From the NCBI RefSeq assembly GCF_000013205.1, contig NC_007775.1, positions 434,001 through 498,000 of the forward strand: a DNA stretch of 64,000 nt. Reading direction: 5' to 3'. Origin of the DNA: Synechococcus sp. JA-3-3Ab. GTDB taxonomy: Bacteria > Cyanobacteriota > Cyanobacteriia > Thermostichales > Thermostichaceae. The notes below the pieces were generated by a model. That model did not search any database. It was not told the origin of the DNA and worked only from the letters and a program-made list of their open reading frames with translations. This document shows, piece by piece, positions 28,769 to 37,064 of this stretch (position 1 is the stretch's first letter; the number at the start of each line of letters is the position of its first letter). The translations under genes were made by a program, and so were the position numbers.

Positions 28769-29824
28769 TCAGGGATCCCATACCTGCCTGCCGGTGGCAT
28801 CAAACCGCCGCAGCGGCAGGGCCAACTCCAGCTCCTGCAGCTCCAGCGGCTCCGAGAAGCGCCGGCTGCGCCCCAGCTCAAAGCCATCCGCTGCCGCCGG
28901 ATTCACCGCGTAGCCGATATCCGCCATGGCTCCCACCGTGAGGATGCTCAGGGGGTTGGGCACCCCCCGGTCGAGGCGGCTGGTCATCAGCTCGCGGCCC
29001 AAGACGCTCTCCCGCCAATGGGCATCGCGGGATCCCTCCCCAAACTGATTCTCTAAAGGAACAGAAGGGGCGTTCCCCCCCAATGTGATAAAAGCGTCAA
29101 CTGCCCGCGGGCCGATAAAGCGGGGGTCATAGCCCGGCGGCGTCGGCTGATCCCGCCCCACCAACCCTACCGTCAGCCCCTTGGGATCCCAGACGCTGGG
29201 CAAAAAGCCAAGCGCATGGCCCAACTCGTGCAGGGCAGTAATGGGCAGATCCCCCCGCTCTTCCAAAGCCGAGAGGTTTTGGCTGTTGAAGAGCACAATT
29301 GAATAGAACGGCAAGCCATTCGAGGCCCGCACAAAGCAAGGAGCCGCCCCCCCCAAAACCCGCTCGTTGCCTAGGTCTCTCGCCCTCACCTCTACCAACA
29401 GATCGTCAATGGGGAAATTGAGCGGCGTGCTGGGAAATCCCCGATTGCATGCGTCGGCCTGAATAGAGGTGGGGGGCAAATCTGGCTGGTCCCCGACAAT
29501 GATCTGCTGCCATCTCAAGGCCGCGCTGCGGACAATGGCTTGCTGACTGGGAGTGAGGCTGTTGTCGGGAAAGCGAAGGTCGATCGTGAACTGGGGAACA
29601 GAGGTAGGCGTCAGCGAAGGCAGAACAGTCGGGGTAGGGGTGAGGACGACAGCTGGAGTAGAGGTGGGAACGATGGTTGGAATGGGAGTAGGAATGACAC
29701 TTACCGAAGAGGAACCACCACTTCTCCCGCAAGCCTTGAGCGCCAGCAGCAAGAGCATCGCCACCAGGGATCCGATCGGGCGCAAGCTCCACGTTCTGCC
29801 GCCAAGCTTCCGAAAATCCTTCAC
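28769..29824 (-). CDS. Putative zinc metalloprotease lipoprotein (leishmanolysin-like)
   Basis: 351 residues from a GTG at 29824, which has GGGAGG four bases upstream; a GTG at 29914 would add 30 residues. A signal sequence ends in lipobox ALKAC, then a Ser/Thr/Pro-rich linker with many TPxPT units. The protease part has the zinc-binding HELGHALGF near the middle and a possible distal His in DAHWRESVLGRELM, as in leishmanolysin-type enzymes. It should sit on the cell surface or in the periplasm, anchored by lipid. Substrates are unknown. Confidence 0.8.
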   Translation of the reverse strand: MKDFRKLGGRTWSLRPIGSLVAMLLLLALKACGRSGGSSSVSVIPTPIPTIVPTSTPAVVLTPTPTVLPSLTPTSVPQFTIDLRFPDNSLTPSQQAIVRSAALRWQQIIVGDQPDLPPTSIQADACNRGFPSTPLNFPIDDLLVEVRARDLGNERVLGGAAPCFVRASNGLPFYSIVLFNSQNLSALEERGDLPITALHELGHALGFLPSVWDPKGLTVGLVGRDQPTPPGYDPRFIGPRAVDAFITLGGNAPSVPLENQFGEGSRDAHWRESVLGRELMTSRLDRGVPNPLSILTVGAMADIGYAVNPAAADGFELGRSRRFSEPLELQELELALPLRRFDATGRQVWDP

Positions 29825-30006
29825 ACTGCCTCCCAACCCAAAAGCCCCACAGCCCAGACAGATCATACCGGTTGCCTCCATTTGCCGAGCAGGATTGGCC
29901 CTGGGCTCTGCCACCCATACCCATTCTCAATGGGCGATGTCTAGGAGGCTGGGGAAACCTCTGTGGATCCTCATGAACAAAAACTGGGGCCTGAATGACA
30001 CAGCAA

Positions 30007-30296
30007 GGATAGCTTGGTAGCCCCGTATTTTAGTGCGGCGAGGAAAAGCCCGTAAGCAAGTTGCTCGCCAATGGTGTGATTGTTGATGAGGCGTGCCCTT
30101 CCTAGGCAAGCACCCAAAACGGTGAAAAACCCGAGTAGGGGCAAGCGCCCAGGAGATGTCTCAGCTAACTTGCTAAGTAGGCAGAACTTTGGGGCTTTGC
30201 CCCAAGGAACTGTCTAGAAGCGTCTTGACAGCCCCCTTGCGAGTCCGTTCCTGGACTGCGTAAGAATCCCCTGCCTTTAGGCAGTGGGAGTGTGAA
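30007..30296 (+). mobile_element. IS605-derived mini-element (no transposase gene), copy A
   Basis: 290 bp with the same two ends as the IS at 21888-23690, in opposite orientation. It begins GGATAGCTTGGTAGCC and ends GGGAGTGTGAA after the hairpin CTGCCTTTAGGCAG. Inside it keeps the tnpB 3' section (TTGGGGCTTTGCCCCAAGGAACTGTCTAGAAGCG) and a short block GGTGAAAAACCCGAG also kept in copy B, but no coding region. It could be moved in trans by TnpA. It occupies most of the 534-bp gap between the metalloprotease gene and the hypothetical gene at 30359; the remaining bases show nothing. Confidence 0.82.
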
Positions 30297-30358
30297 TAAT
30301 AACAGTCACCTCAAGAGTGAGCGAAGATGGGCCTGGCGGCACGTTTTTTTGAGCCCTT

Positions 30359-30832
30359 TCAATCCAGCAGGTCGGAAGAACCGTCTTCCTCTTCTAGGCT
30401 CCAACCCGCCCCCAAAGCGTCCGCTGCTGCCGCCCGCAACGCCTGAGTGTCCGCCCACAACTGCGCAGGATCCGATAGCGGATCCGACAAAGGCACCAAA
30501 CGCAAGATGCGGCTCTCTTGAACCAGATCGATCACCACACTGGGCCGTTCCCCCTCCAGGCCTGCCACCTCCGAGGGGGAGGGATCCCGCAAGCAGGCGT
30601 AGTCAAAGCTGTTTAGGTTGAGATAAAGGCTGCGATTGGCCACCAAGGTAGCCGCCGTTGCATCCTGAAACACCTCCATCACATAGCCCTCCCCCTGCTT
30701 TCGTACCCGACCATCGACAATATCGAAGTAGCGAACCCGCCCCAGATCCGCCAGAAGACGGTAAATATCCCGCTTATTAACCAAAATTCCGCTATCTACG
30801 ATACAGGGGGCACAAGGACGAGTGTCTGTCAT
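30359..30832 (-). CDS. Hypothetical protein
   Basis: 157 residues from the ATG at 30832. The N-terminal half is beta-rich and looks conserved (GILVNKRDIYRLLADLGRVRYFDIVDG; YVMEVFQDATAATLVANRSLYLNLNSFDY). The C-terminus is acidic and variable (SLEEEDGSSDLLD). There is a CAPC near residue 6 that could bind metal or form a disulfide. No family recognised with confidence; the style is that of conserved cyanobacterial hypothetical proteins. Confidence 0.7.
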   Translation of the reverse strand: MTDTRPCAPCIVDSGILVNKRDIYRLLADLGRVRYFDIVDGRVRKQGEGYVMEVFQDATAATLVANRSLYLNLNSFDYACLRDPSPSEVAGLEGERPSVVIDLVQESRILRLVPLSDPLSDPAQLWADTQALRAAAADALGAGWSLEEEDGSSDLLD

Positions 30833-31508
30833 GGAGCAGTCGGTCTTGGGGAGCAAGCGGATCGACAACAGGCAAGAAGCAATTAGAAGTAATGCTCAAC
30901 AACAGCTAGCAACCATCGCAAATCCTCTAGAAAATAGCAACCCCCCACAAGTCTAAGACTCGGGCAAACAAAACCAGAGAACCTCAGGCAATCAAGACGA
31001 GAAAAAGTCAACAGCCCTACAAACTTAAGCCATTGCAGTACAGCCCTTTGCTTTGCTCCAAAAAGCCTCTAGCCTGCTTCTCGGAAAGGCTCAGTTCTGG
31101 CCTCCCTCGAATGTACCACAGCTTTCCAAAAAGGGGCACCGATCCCTCCCAGGTAAAGGACAAGGGAAACTGGTCAATAGCCAGCAGATTTTCATCTGTA
31201 TATTGTGGGAAAATAGGTGATTAAAGGGTTTGAGACACTAGATATTGTAGGTAAGGGTGAGGACGGGCCATCGCGACCGAACCTCTGCCCTAGGATGGAT
31301 CTTGGCTACCCTTTTGATTTACTTGTCCAGATCGTCTGTCATCGATGACGAAAGCTTGCCAACAGCCTGTTGGGCCGCACCACCCACCGCTTGACCAACT
31401 TGGGGGCCGAGAGGGGTAGCCTCAGTTAGACGAGTTCTGCTTAGAACATCCAAGAGGCTCTATTAGGTTTAAAGTGAGGAGTAACCCGACAAAGAGTGAG
31501 GCTCGACC
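30833..31508. other. Long intergenic region upstream of the phosphoketolase gene
   Basis: About 680 bp, more AT-rich than the surroundings. It must contain the promoter of the phosphoketolase gene, which has AAAGTGAGGAG about 25 bp before its ATG. A short minus-strand frame (31319-31453) is listed separately. A short plus-strand frame at 31033-31224 has poor codon use and no ribosome site. No RNA gene is evident. Confidence 0.4.
31319..31453 (-). other. Possible small open frame or gene remnant (44 codons)
   Basis: A minus-strand frame from a TTG ends GGAAQQAVGKLSSSMTDDLD-K. It is Gly/Ala/Gln-rich and reads like the C-terminus of a real protein, with a stop two codons above the TTG. No ribosome site is clear. 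It may be the tail of a lost gene or a genuine microprotein. Confidence 0.2.
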
Positions 31509-33716
31509 ATGACGCTGGCTCAGGAGGCAACCGCCCAAATCCCCGCCTTTTGCGAAGGGATCCGCTACTTTGGCGATCCCTGGCCGGAATTCGACCGCCT
31601 GGGTCAGGAGCCTGCAGTGGATGCTGCCACCGGCAAGCTGCGGGATCCGGGCAGTCGCATGGCCGCCTACCAAACCCTGCTCTATGCCGATGCGCTGCGC
31701 TATCTCACGCTGCAGATGACCGCCAGCAAAGCCTCGGGCCACCCGGGCGGCTTTGCCAGCCAAGCGGAAGCCTACGCCGCTTTGGTGTACTTGGGCCAAA
31801 AGAACATCCCTACCGAAGTGGGCCACCACGCGCCCGGATTCTATGCCGCCATGTTCTTGGATGGATCCCTATCAGAAATGGGCATCCACACCGTCGCCGA
31901 CTTGCAGGCCCGCTTTCGGGAACGAGAAGGGCTGCTGGGGCACCTGTCGGGCTACATCCCCGGCCTGCTGGCGCCAGCAGGGCCGCTGGGGCAGGGGCAG
32001 CACTTTGCTATGGCCGCCGCTCTGCTTTACCCAGACCGTCTCTTCCCCGTCACCATCGGCGATGGGGGCCTGGGGGAGCCCTACGTGATGAGCTCCATGA
32101 TCCACTTTCACACCGCCTTCCCGCAGCGCACCAACTTCCTGCCGGTGCTGGTCTGGAACGGCTACAGCCAAGAGCACCACAGCATGATCTCTACCTTCAC
32201 CAACGCTCAGATGGCCGAGTACTGGCGGGGCAACGGCTTTGAGGAAGTGGTGCTGGTGGATGCCAAAGACTTCGACGATGCCCAACAGCCTGGCCCCTAC
32301 GTGGATAGCACCCAATTTTCCCTGGAAGCCCGCTTGGCCTTTGTCCAAAGAGTGCTGGTAGAGATGGAACGGGCCATCCAGTGCGCTCTAGGCGGCCACC
32401 TGACGGTTTTCATCCTCAAGCAACTGAAGGGGGCAGGCGTGCACGCCAAGGGATCCAAATCCCACAACCTCTACGCCCACCACACCTTGGATCACCCCGA
32501 CATCGTGGCCGCTCTGGAGGCACGGGCCCTGCACCCAGCCGCTTGGGCTCTGGTGCGCCAAAATTGTGAACGGGCTGCTGGCGGGCCAGCCGCCAAGGTA
32601 GCTGTCACGGAGTCCGTCCGGCCCTTGCCGCCGCTGGGATCCCTGAACTTAACCGAGTTCCCCCTCGGCGATAAGCAGGTTTCCACCACTGCCATCGGCG
32701 CCCTGGTGCTACAGGTGGGGCAGAAAGACCCCGACTTTCTGGTGGCCAACGCTGACGGCAATGAGGCCTCTGGCCTTGCCAATGTCAACCAGGGCCTGAA
32801 AGTGATCCACCCCACGGCGGATCCCCTCTACAACCAACAGCCCCAAGGGCAGGTCTACGAACCCCTTAGCGAAGATGCTTGTGCCGGCCTGACGGCAGGC
32901 CTGGCGCTCTTTGGCGGGCGCTCCCTGTGGTGTTCTTACGAATCCTTTGCCGTCAACGGCCTGCCCATCTGGCAGACGGTAACCCAGGCGATGGCCGAGC
33001 TGCGCCGCCCCACCCCTTCCGCCATTGCTCTCTACACCGCCGGAGCCCTGGAACAAGGCCGCAACGGCTGGACCCACCAGCGGCCGGAAATTGAGGCCTA
33101 CCTAGCGGCCATGATGCGCAACGGCAACATTTTCCCCCTCTTTCCCCCCGACGCCAACTGCGCCCAAGCCGCCTACGAGTGGGCCTTGTCTACCTACAAC
33201 AAAGGGATCCCGATCTTTGCCAGCAAAACCCCCCTGCCCATCCGCACCACCCTGGAACAGGCTCGCCAAGCAGTAGAGCAGGGCTGCACCGTGCTGCAGG
33301 AAGTGCCCGGATCCCGCACAGTGGTCTTTGCCGTGGTGGGGGATATGATCCTCCTGCCCGTCTTTGCCGCCGCTGAACAGCTCAAGGCCCAGGGGATCGG
33401 CAGCAAAATTGTCTCTGTGGTCAGCCCCCGCCGCCTCTATCGCCCCGTCGACGTGGCCTGGTCCACCTGTGCTCAGCCAGATGGGGAATTCATGTCCGAC
33501 CAAGAATTTGCCGCTTGGTTTGCCGGCGAAGCCCTTATCGGCGTGACCGGCGGCTCCAGCCTGATGTTGGAGCCCCTGTTGCTGCGCTACACTGGCCCGC
33601 GCGACATCTTTGCCTGGAAACGCGGCGAAACCACCGCCACCCCTACTGAGCTCATGGACTACAACGGCCTGACAGCCCAGGCATTGGCGGAGCGAGCTAA
33701 GCAACTGCTAGGCTAA
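31509..33716 (+). CDS. Phosphoketolase-like thiamin-diphosphate enzyme (divergent group)
   Basis: A 735-residue transketolase-fold enzyme. Motifs are SGHPGG (76-81), HHAPGF (106-111) and a TPP-binding GDG (184-186) closed by WNGY (217-220). Phosphoketolases split xylulose-5-P or fructose-6-P into acetyl-phosphate and a smaller sugar phosphate. This one is shorter than typical phosphoketolases (about 800) and has GDGGLGEPY where the classic group has GDGESETGP. It belongs to the second, poorly characterised cyanobacterial paralogue type. Activity is therefore likely but not certain. ATG at 31509 after a long leader. With the fermentation genes at 52-62 kb it could feed acetate formation. Confidence 0.85.
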   Translation: MTLAQEATAQIPAFCEGIRYFGDPWPEFDRLGQEPAVDAATGKLRDPGSRMAAYQTLLYADALRYLTLQMTASKASGHPGGFASQAEAYAALVYLGQKNIPTEVGHHAPGFYAAMFLDGSLSEMGIHTVADLQARFREREGLLGHLSGYIPGLLAPAGPLGQGQHFAMAAALLYPDRLFPVTIGDGGLGEPYVMSSMIHFHTAFPQRTNFLPVLVWNGYSQEHHSMISTFTNAQMAEYWRGNGFEEVVLVDAKDFDDAQQPGPYVDSTQFSLEARLAFVQRVLVEMERAIQCALGGHLTVFILKQLKGAGVHAKGSKSHNLYAHHTLDHPDIVAALEARALHPAAWALVRQNCERAAGGPAAKVAVTESVRPLPPLGSLNLTEFPLGDKQVSTTAIGALVLQVGQKDPDFLVANADGNEASGLANVNQGLKVIHPTADPLYNQQPQGQVYEPLSEDACAGLTAGLALFGGRSLWCSYESFAVNGLPIWQTVTQAMAELRRPTPSAIALYTAGALEQGRNGWTHQRPEIEAYLAAMMRNGNIFPLFPPDANCAQAAYEWALSTYNKGIPIFASKTPLPIRTTLEQARQAVEQGCTVLQEVPGSRTVVFAVVGDMILLPVFAAAEQLKAQGIGSKIVSVVSPRRLYRPVDVAWSTCAQPDGEFMSDQEFAAWFAGEALIGVTGGSSLMLEPLLLRYTGPRDIFAWKRGETTATPTELMDYNGLTAQALAERAKQLLG

Positions 33717-33762
33717 GGGCGAGCTTTTAGCTTGGTCAGCATTGTCCACCTTATTTTTTCCT

Positions 33763-35085
33763 ATGACTGAGGCTAGCTATCTCCGAGAGAAGCTTGAGAG
33801 TATATCTCCCACCGAGAGGGTAGAGCGAATTGTTGTCCAACGCTTTGCTGTTCCTCTCCTGCAGGCGCTTGGCTTTGACGAGTTGGAAATTAGAGAAGAA
33901 TTCGAGACAGGTTGCGGCCAGGTCGATCTCGCAGCAAGAAAGAACGTAGATCCTGAAGATATTTTCTTGAGATCCCCGAAGAATCCCTACTTGCTTTTGG
34001 AGGCAAAATCTAGAGCAGTTAATCTCAGAGAAGGATCTTACTATAGAGATGCAGTTTGTCAGATAGAAAGTTACTTGCTCGCCAAGAACTGCAAATCTGC
34101 AAAATGGGGAATTATCACCAATGCAAATAACATCCAGCTTTGGAGGAAGCACGGAAAAGTCGTTCACCCCGCTACAGCAAACCTTGATATTAGCTCAGAT
34201 AACATTGAGAGCATAGTGCGTAACTTGCGAGACAAGATAGAAAACTATGAGCGCGCTCTGACTGTATGCGTGTATAACAATAAAGGGGGCGTAGGCAAAA
34301 CAACGACGGTCATTAACCTTGCGGCAACACTAAAAACCAAGGGAAAAAAGGTCTTAGTTGTTGACTTTGATTCTCAGGGTGATCTGACAGGAAGTTCGGG
34401 AGTCACTCCTGGAAAAATTACACTGACGCAATGTTTAAAGGATCCCAAAATAGACGTCCATGCCATTGTCCAAACATATAGACTCAGGGGTATTCCCATC
34501 TTCGACATTATCCCAAGAGACCCTGAACTAGAGACGTTGACTGATAGCCGGGCAGTAGCATATATCCCAAAGGGAACTCGGCGCCTTCGCGATCTCATTG
34601 CCCCTCTTCGCAATGAGTATGATTACATCCTAATCGACTGCCCAACTCAATGGCTTTACTTTAGCCAGAGTGGTGTTTTTGCTGCCGATGTTATTTTGAT
34701 ACCTACCCGCCCCGACGATCTGTCTTCCCTGAATAATGCTGCTAGAGTAATCACCCAGTTTATTCCAGAAACTGCTAGGTCACGACAGGATGGTGGCCCT
34801 ATTGCTTTGCCTGCCTTTTTCAACGGCGTCTCTTCGAGAAGTGAATCCACTATTCAACTAGCTAACAAAGAGATATGGAAGCTTATCAACCAGGAGAAAA
34901 GTGTAGATCTACTTCATTTCTGGCCGCATTTTAAGAAAGGTAATGAAAACAAAAGCATTTTTAGGATACCTGACTATGCAGTGATATCCTCTGCAAAGTT
35001 TGATCGAGTTCCTGCCGTCTTTAAGGACAGGAGAGTTTTAGAATACTACCAGAGTCTTGCCCGTGAGTACTTTATCGATGAGTGA
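33763..35085 (+). CDS. PD-(D/E)XK nuclease-like domain fused to ParA ATPase
   Basis: 440 residues from the ATG at 33763 (a TTG at 33742 is possible). Residues 1-145 resemble the N-terminal domain of type I restriction HsdR subunits, with a PD-(D/E)XK-like arrangement: Glu in IREEFETG, Asp55 in GQVDLAARK and E80-A-K82 in YLLLEAKSR. From about 165 a ParA/MinD-type ATPase follows: deviant Walker A NKGGVGKTTT (173-182), DFDSQGDLTGSS, and YILIDCPTQ. The DNA is AT-richer than its neighbours, suggesting horizontal gain. The stop overlaps the start of the ParB-like gene by eight bases. Could be a partition module of an integrated plasmid or a defence system. Confidence 0.85.
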   Translation: MTEASYLREKLESISPTERVERIVVQRFAVPLLQALGFDELEIREEFETGCGQVDLAARKNVDPEDIFLRSPKNPYLLLEAKSRAVNLREGSYYRDAVCQIESYLLAKNCKSAKWGIITNANNIQLWRKHGKVVHPATANLDISSDNIESIVRNLRDKIENYERALTVCVYNNKGGVGKTTTVINLAATLKTKGKKVLVVDFDSQGDLTGSSGVTPGKITLTQCLKDPKIDVHAIVQTYRLRGIPIFDIIPRDPELETLTDSRAVAYIPKGTRRLRDLIAPLRNEYDYILIDCPTQWLYFSQSGVFAADVILIPTRPDDLSSLNNAARVITQFIPETARSRQDGGPIALPAFFNGVSSRSESTIQLANKEIWKLINQEKSVDLLHFWPHFKKGNENKSIFRIPDYAVISSAKFDRVPAVFKDRRVLEYYQSLAREYFIDE

Positions 35086-35722
35086 GTTTTCAGATCTAGG
35101 TAGGTTGGTTAACTTACCCCTTGAGAGCATTACGCCCGCCGACGGGTTTTCTGCTCCCTCCTTCCTTGTTGCCGCAGCCGCAGATCAGCTAAGGGCGACA
35201 GGAGGACACAACTGGGTTCCTCTGCTGGTGGTCGAGGCTGGCAACTATCAGTACAAGGCCATTGGTAACCATTTTGTCTATGCAGTTGCTCGAGAGGCAG
35301 GGCTGGAGAGGCTCTGGTGCATTGTTGTCGATCCCGACCCAGAGCAGGTTAAGCAGGCCCAAATCCTCACCAGAGAAATTGTCCCAAAGGTGAATCTGAC
35401 AGAGGCCCCGAGAGAAACTATCTTGGCCGCGTTGAGATACCTGGCCGAGCAGCCCGGCACCCCCCTTAAGGGAGTTGATATAACCATTGCAGCCGCGCGA
35501 ATTGCGGAGGCAGATAGGAGCTGGTGGCAGGACTTAACCCCCATAACCAAGCTGGGGTGCAAAATTACACGAGGCAAAAAGTTGGAGGCCCTGAAAGAAG
35601 TATTTTTTCTAGCTCCTACAGCGCCACCTCCTAGCCAGAAGAAGTCGTCTAAAAAATCCACAGCATCTGCCAGGGCCAAGAAAACAAGCGCAACTCGCTC
35701 CCGCAAAAAGAAAGAGGGCTAG
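35078..35722 (+). CDS. ParB-like protein with lysine-rich tail
   Basis: 214 residues from the ATG at 35078, overlapping the ParA-fusion gene by eight bases. Residues about 10-90 resemble a ParB/sulfiredoxin-fold domain (NWVPLLVVEAGNYQYKAIGNHFVYAVAREAGLERLWCIVVD). The usual GERRxxA CTP/DNA motif is replaced by GNHFVYA. The last 35 residues are a Lys/Ser/Ala/Arg tail (KKSSKKSTASARAKKTS) likely to bind nucleic acid nonspecifically. No helix-turn-helix was recognised, so site-specific centromere binding is doubtful. Expected to be the partner of the upstream ATPase. Confidence 0.75.
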   Translation: MSEFSDLGRLVNLPLESITPADGFSAPSFLVAAAADQLRATGGHNWVPLLVVEAGNYQYKAIGNHFVYAVAREAGLERLWCIVVDPDPEQVKQAQILTREIVPKVNLTEAPRETILAALRYLAEQPGTPLKGVDITIAAARIAEADRSWWQDLTPITKLGCKITRGKKLEALKEVFFLAPTAPPPSQKKSSKKSTASARAKKTSATRSRKKKEG

Positions 35723-35758
35723 AAGGGATCCTCCCCCCCTGCAGAACAAGGCCGGCCT

Positions 35759-36304
35759 TTAGTACCGTCGTTTTCCCGCCCAAAGGCCCACCAGCGCTGC
35801 CTGGCCCCAGGGATCCACCTTCACCTCTGCTCGCAGGGTTTCTGGATTGCGGCGGATCTCTGGTTCCAGATCATCGCCCAGCGCTTCTGGAATGAAAAAC
35901 TCTTCGATCCCAAACCTAAGCTGCCGCCCATCAAACCACCCTTGCAGGACAACCTCCCCAGGCCGCAGCTCCCTGGGCCGGTCGCGACTGATGGCAATGG
36001 CCTGCCAGGGTCGAGCAGGATCCCCGGCAGGAGGGGCCAAGCGCAGGTAGAGGATCCCTGGCTTAGCGAGCTCAGGGGACCAGCCGGGCAGTTTCTCTAG
36101 GGTGGAAAGCTGGGCAACGGTGTAGCTCAAAGCTACGTAGCGGCCCCGCAAGGGGTCATAGGGATCCAGAGGAGCAATCTGCAAGTAGATCGGGGAGCCA
36201 GTGGCAAGGGTAAGCGCCTTCCGAGCTGGCACCAGCCCAACCAGGCCCACCTGCAGCACCAGGGCCAGCCAAAACAGGGATCCCTTAAGAAAAGGAGGCG
36301 ACAT
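35759..36304 (-). CDS. GDYXXLXY-type membrane-anchored protein
   Basis: 181 residues. One N-terminal hydrophobic segment (SLFWLALVLQVGLVGLVPA) is followed by the family core PLDPYDPLRGRYVALSYTV (GDYxxLxY box with RGRY in place of GDY) and PGEVVLQGWFDGRQLRFGIEEFFIPE. The family usually accompanies DUF2157/DUF4401 membrane proteins; none is adjacent here. Function unknown; probably faces the periplasm. Confidence 0.82.
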   Translation of the reverse strand: MSPPFLKGSLFWLALVLQVGLVGLVPARKALTLATGSPIYLQIAPLDPYDPLRGRYVALSYTVAQLSTLEKLPGWSPELAKPGILYLRLAPPAGDPARPWQAIAISRDRPRELRPGEVVLQGWFDGRQLRFGIEEFFIPEALGDDLEPEIRRNPETLRAEVKVDPWGQAALVGLWAGKRRY

Positions 36305-36363
36305 TGCCAGCCGACGAGAGCAACTTCCTGCACAAAGATGCTATCCTAGTTAAGCATCTTCCC

Positions 36364-36435
36364 GGCTCAGTAGCTCAGCGGTAGAGCAGGGGACTCATAA
36401 GCCCTGGGTCGCGTGTTCAAATCACGCCTGAGCCA
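36364..36435 (+). tRNA. tRNA-Met (CAT anticodon, elongator type)
   Basis: The 72-nt sequence folds as a cloverleaf: acceptor GGCTCAG pairs with CTGAGCC, D-stem GCTC/GAGC, and anticodon loop CTCATAA with CAT at 36396-36398. The T-arm is GCGTG-TTCAAAT-CACGC. The discriminator is A and CCA is not encoded. A paired first base and the D-arm AGCGGTA argue for elongator Met rather than initiator. A lysidine-modified Ile(CAT) tRNA cannot be excluded. Confidence 0.95.
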
Positions 36436-36547
36436 TCCTTCCTAAGGCTCTGGTTACAGCTTGTGGAGGACAGTTAAGCTGGAGCTCCGGCTTTTGCTCT
36501 CAGGTTGCAAGAGGCGGCACTTCCAAGGGCGAGCAAAGCCCCTTGAG

Positions 36548-36958
36548 CTATTCCGATCCCGGATAAAAGCCGAGATCCATTACCTGCTCAAGCGTGTAGG
36601 GACACTCGGCGGGCAGATCCTCTTCCGAGAGCGGCGTTTCTTTCACCACCAACAGGATCCCGTCTTGGTAAGCCTCTGGCAGAGCTGCCAAAAGCTCAGG
36701 CTTTAGGCTAGGACTCTCTTTGAGCAATTGCTGGATTTGGCGACGTTGTTCGCTAATAGTTGCCCGCCAACTTTTGCCGCGAAGCTGGAGCTGGAACTGC
36801 CCCTTGAGGAGGTGTCCCGGCAGGATCCCCAAGCGATTGACCAATTCGCGGCGCTCTTGCCTGCCCAAAGCCTCGATTTCCTCTGCCAGATGGCCCGCTC
36901 GCTCCGAGAGGCAGGGTTTCGCTTTGAGCAGTTGGAACAATTCTACATGCCTAGCCAA
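36548..36958 (-). CDS. DUF29 family protein, N-terminally short
   Basis: The 136-residue frame matches DUF29 from about residue 20: HLAEEIEALGRQERRELVNRL, HLLKGQFQ, SWRATISEQRRQI, SPSLKPEL, PEAYQDG, ECPYTLEQVMDLGFYP. DUF29 proteins are common in cyanobacteria, helical and of unknown function. There is no ATG before the conserved part; the first usable start is a TTG at 36958. The usual N-terminal LYxxDFxxWxxxQ block is missing or altered (PLWLARHVELF upstream in frame), so this copy may be decaying. Confidence 0.78.
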   Translation of the reverse strand: MARHVELFQLLKAKPCLSERAGHLAEEIEALGRQERRELVNRLGILPGHLLKGQFQLQLRGKSWRATISEQRRQIQQLLKESPSLKPELLAALPEAYQDGILLVVKETPLSEEDLPAECPYTLEQVMDLGFYPGSE

Positions 36959-37064
36959 CCAAAGTGGGTCGGCTACACCTACTGGGGTATAGCCTCCCCT
37001 GAGCCGGAGGGGGGATCCCAGGCAGGTTAGCCGCTTCTAAAGCCCGACCTTGCCTTTCTCAGGG

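Noticed and set aside
31033..31224. Small plus-strand frame in the gap before the phosphoketolase gene
   Set aside because: Cys/Ser/Pro-rich translation, no ribosome site and no resemblance to neighbouring codon use.
36728..37030. Plus-strand 100-residue frame opposite the DUF29 gene
   Set aside because: The minus strand carries unmistakable DUF29 motifs; both cannot be the conserved frame.
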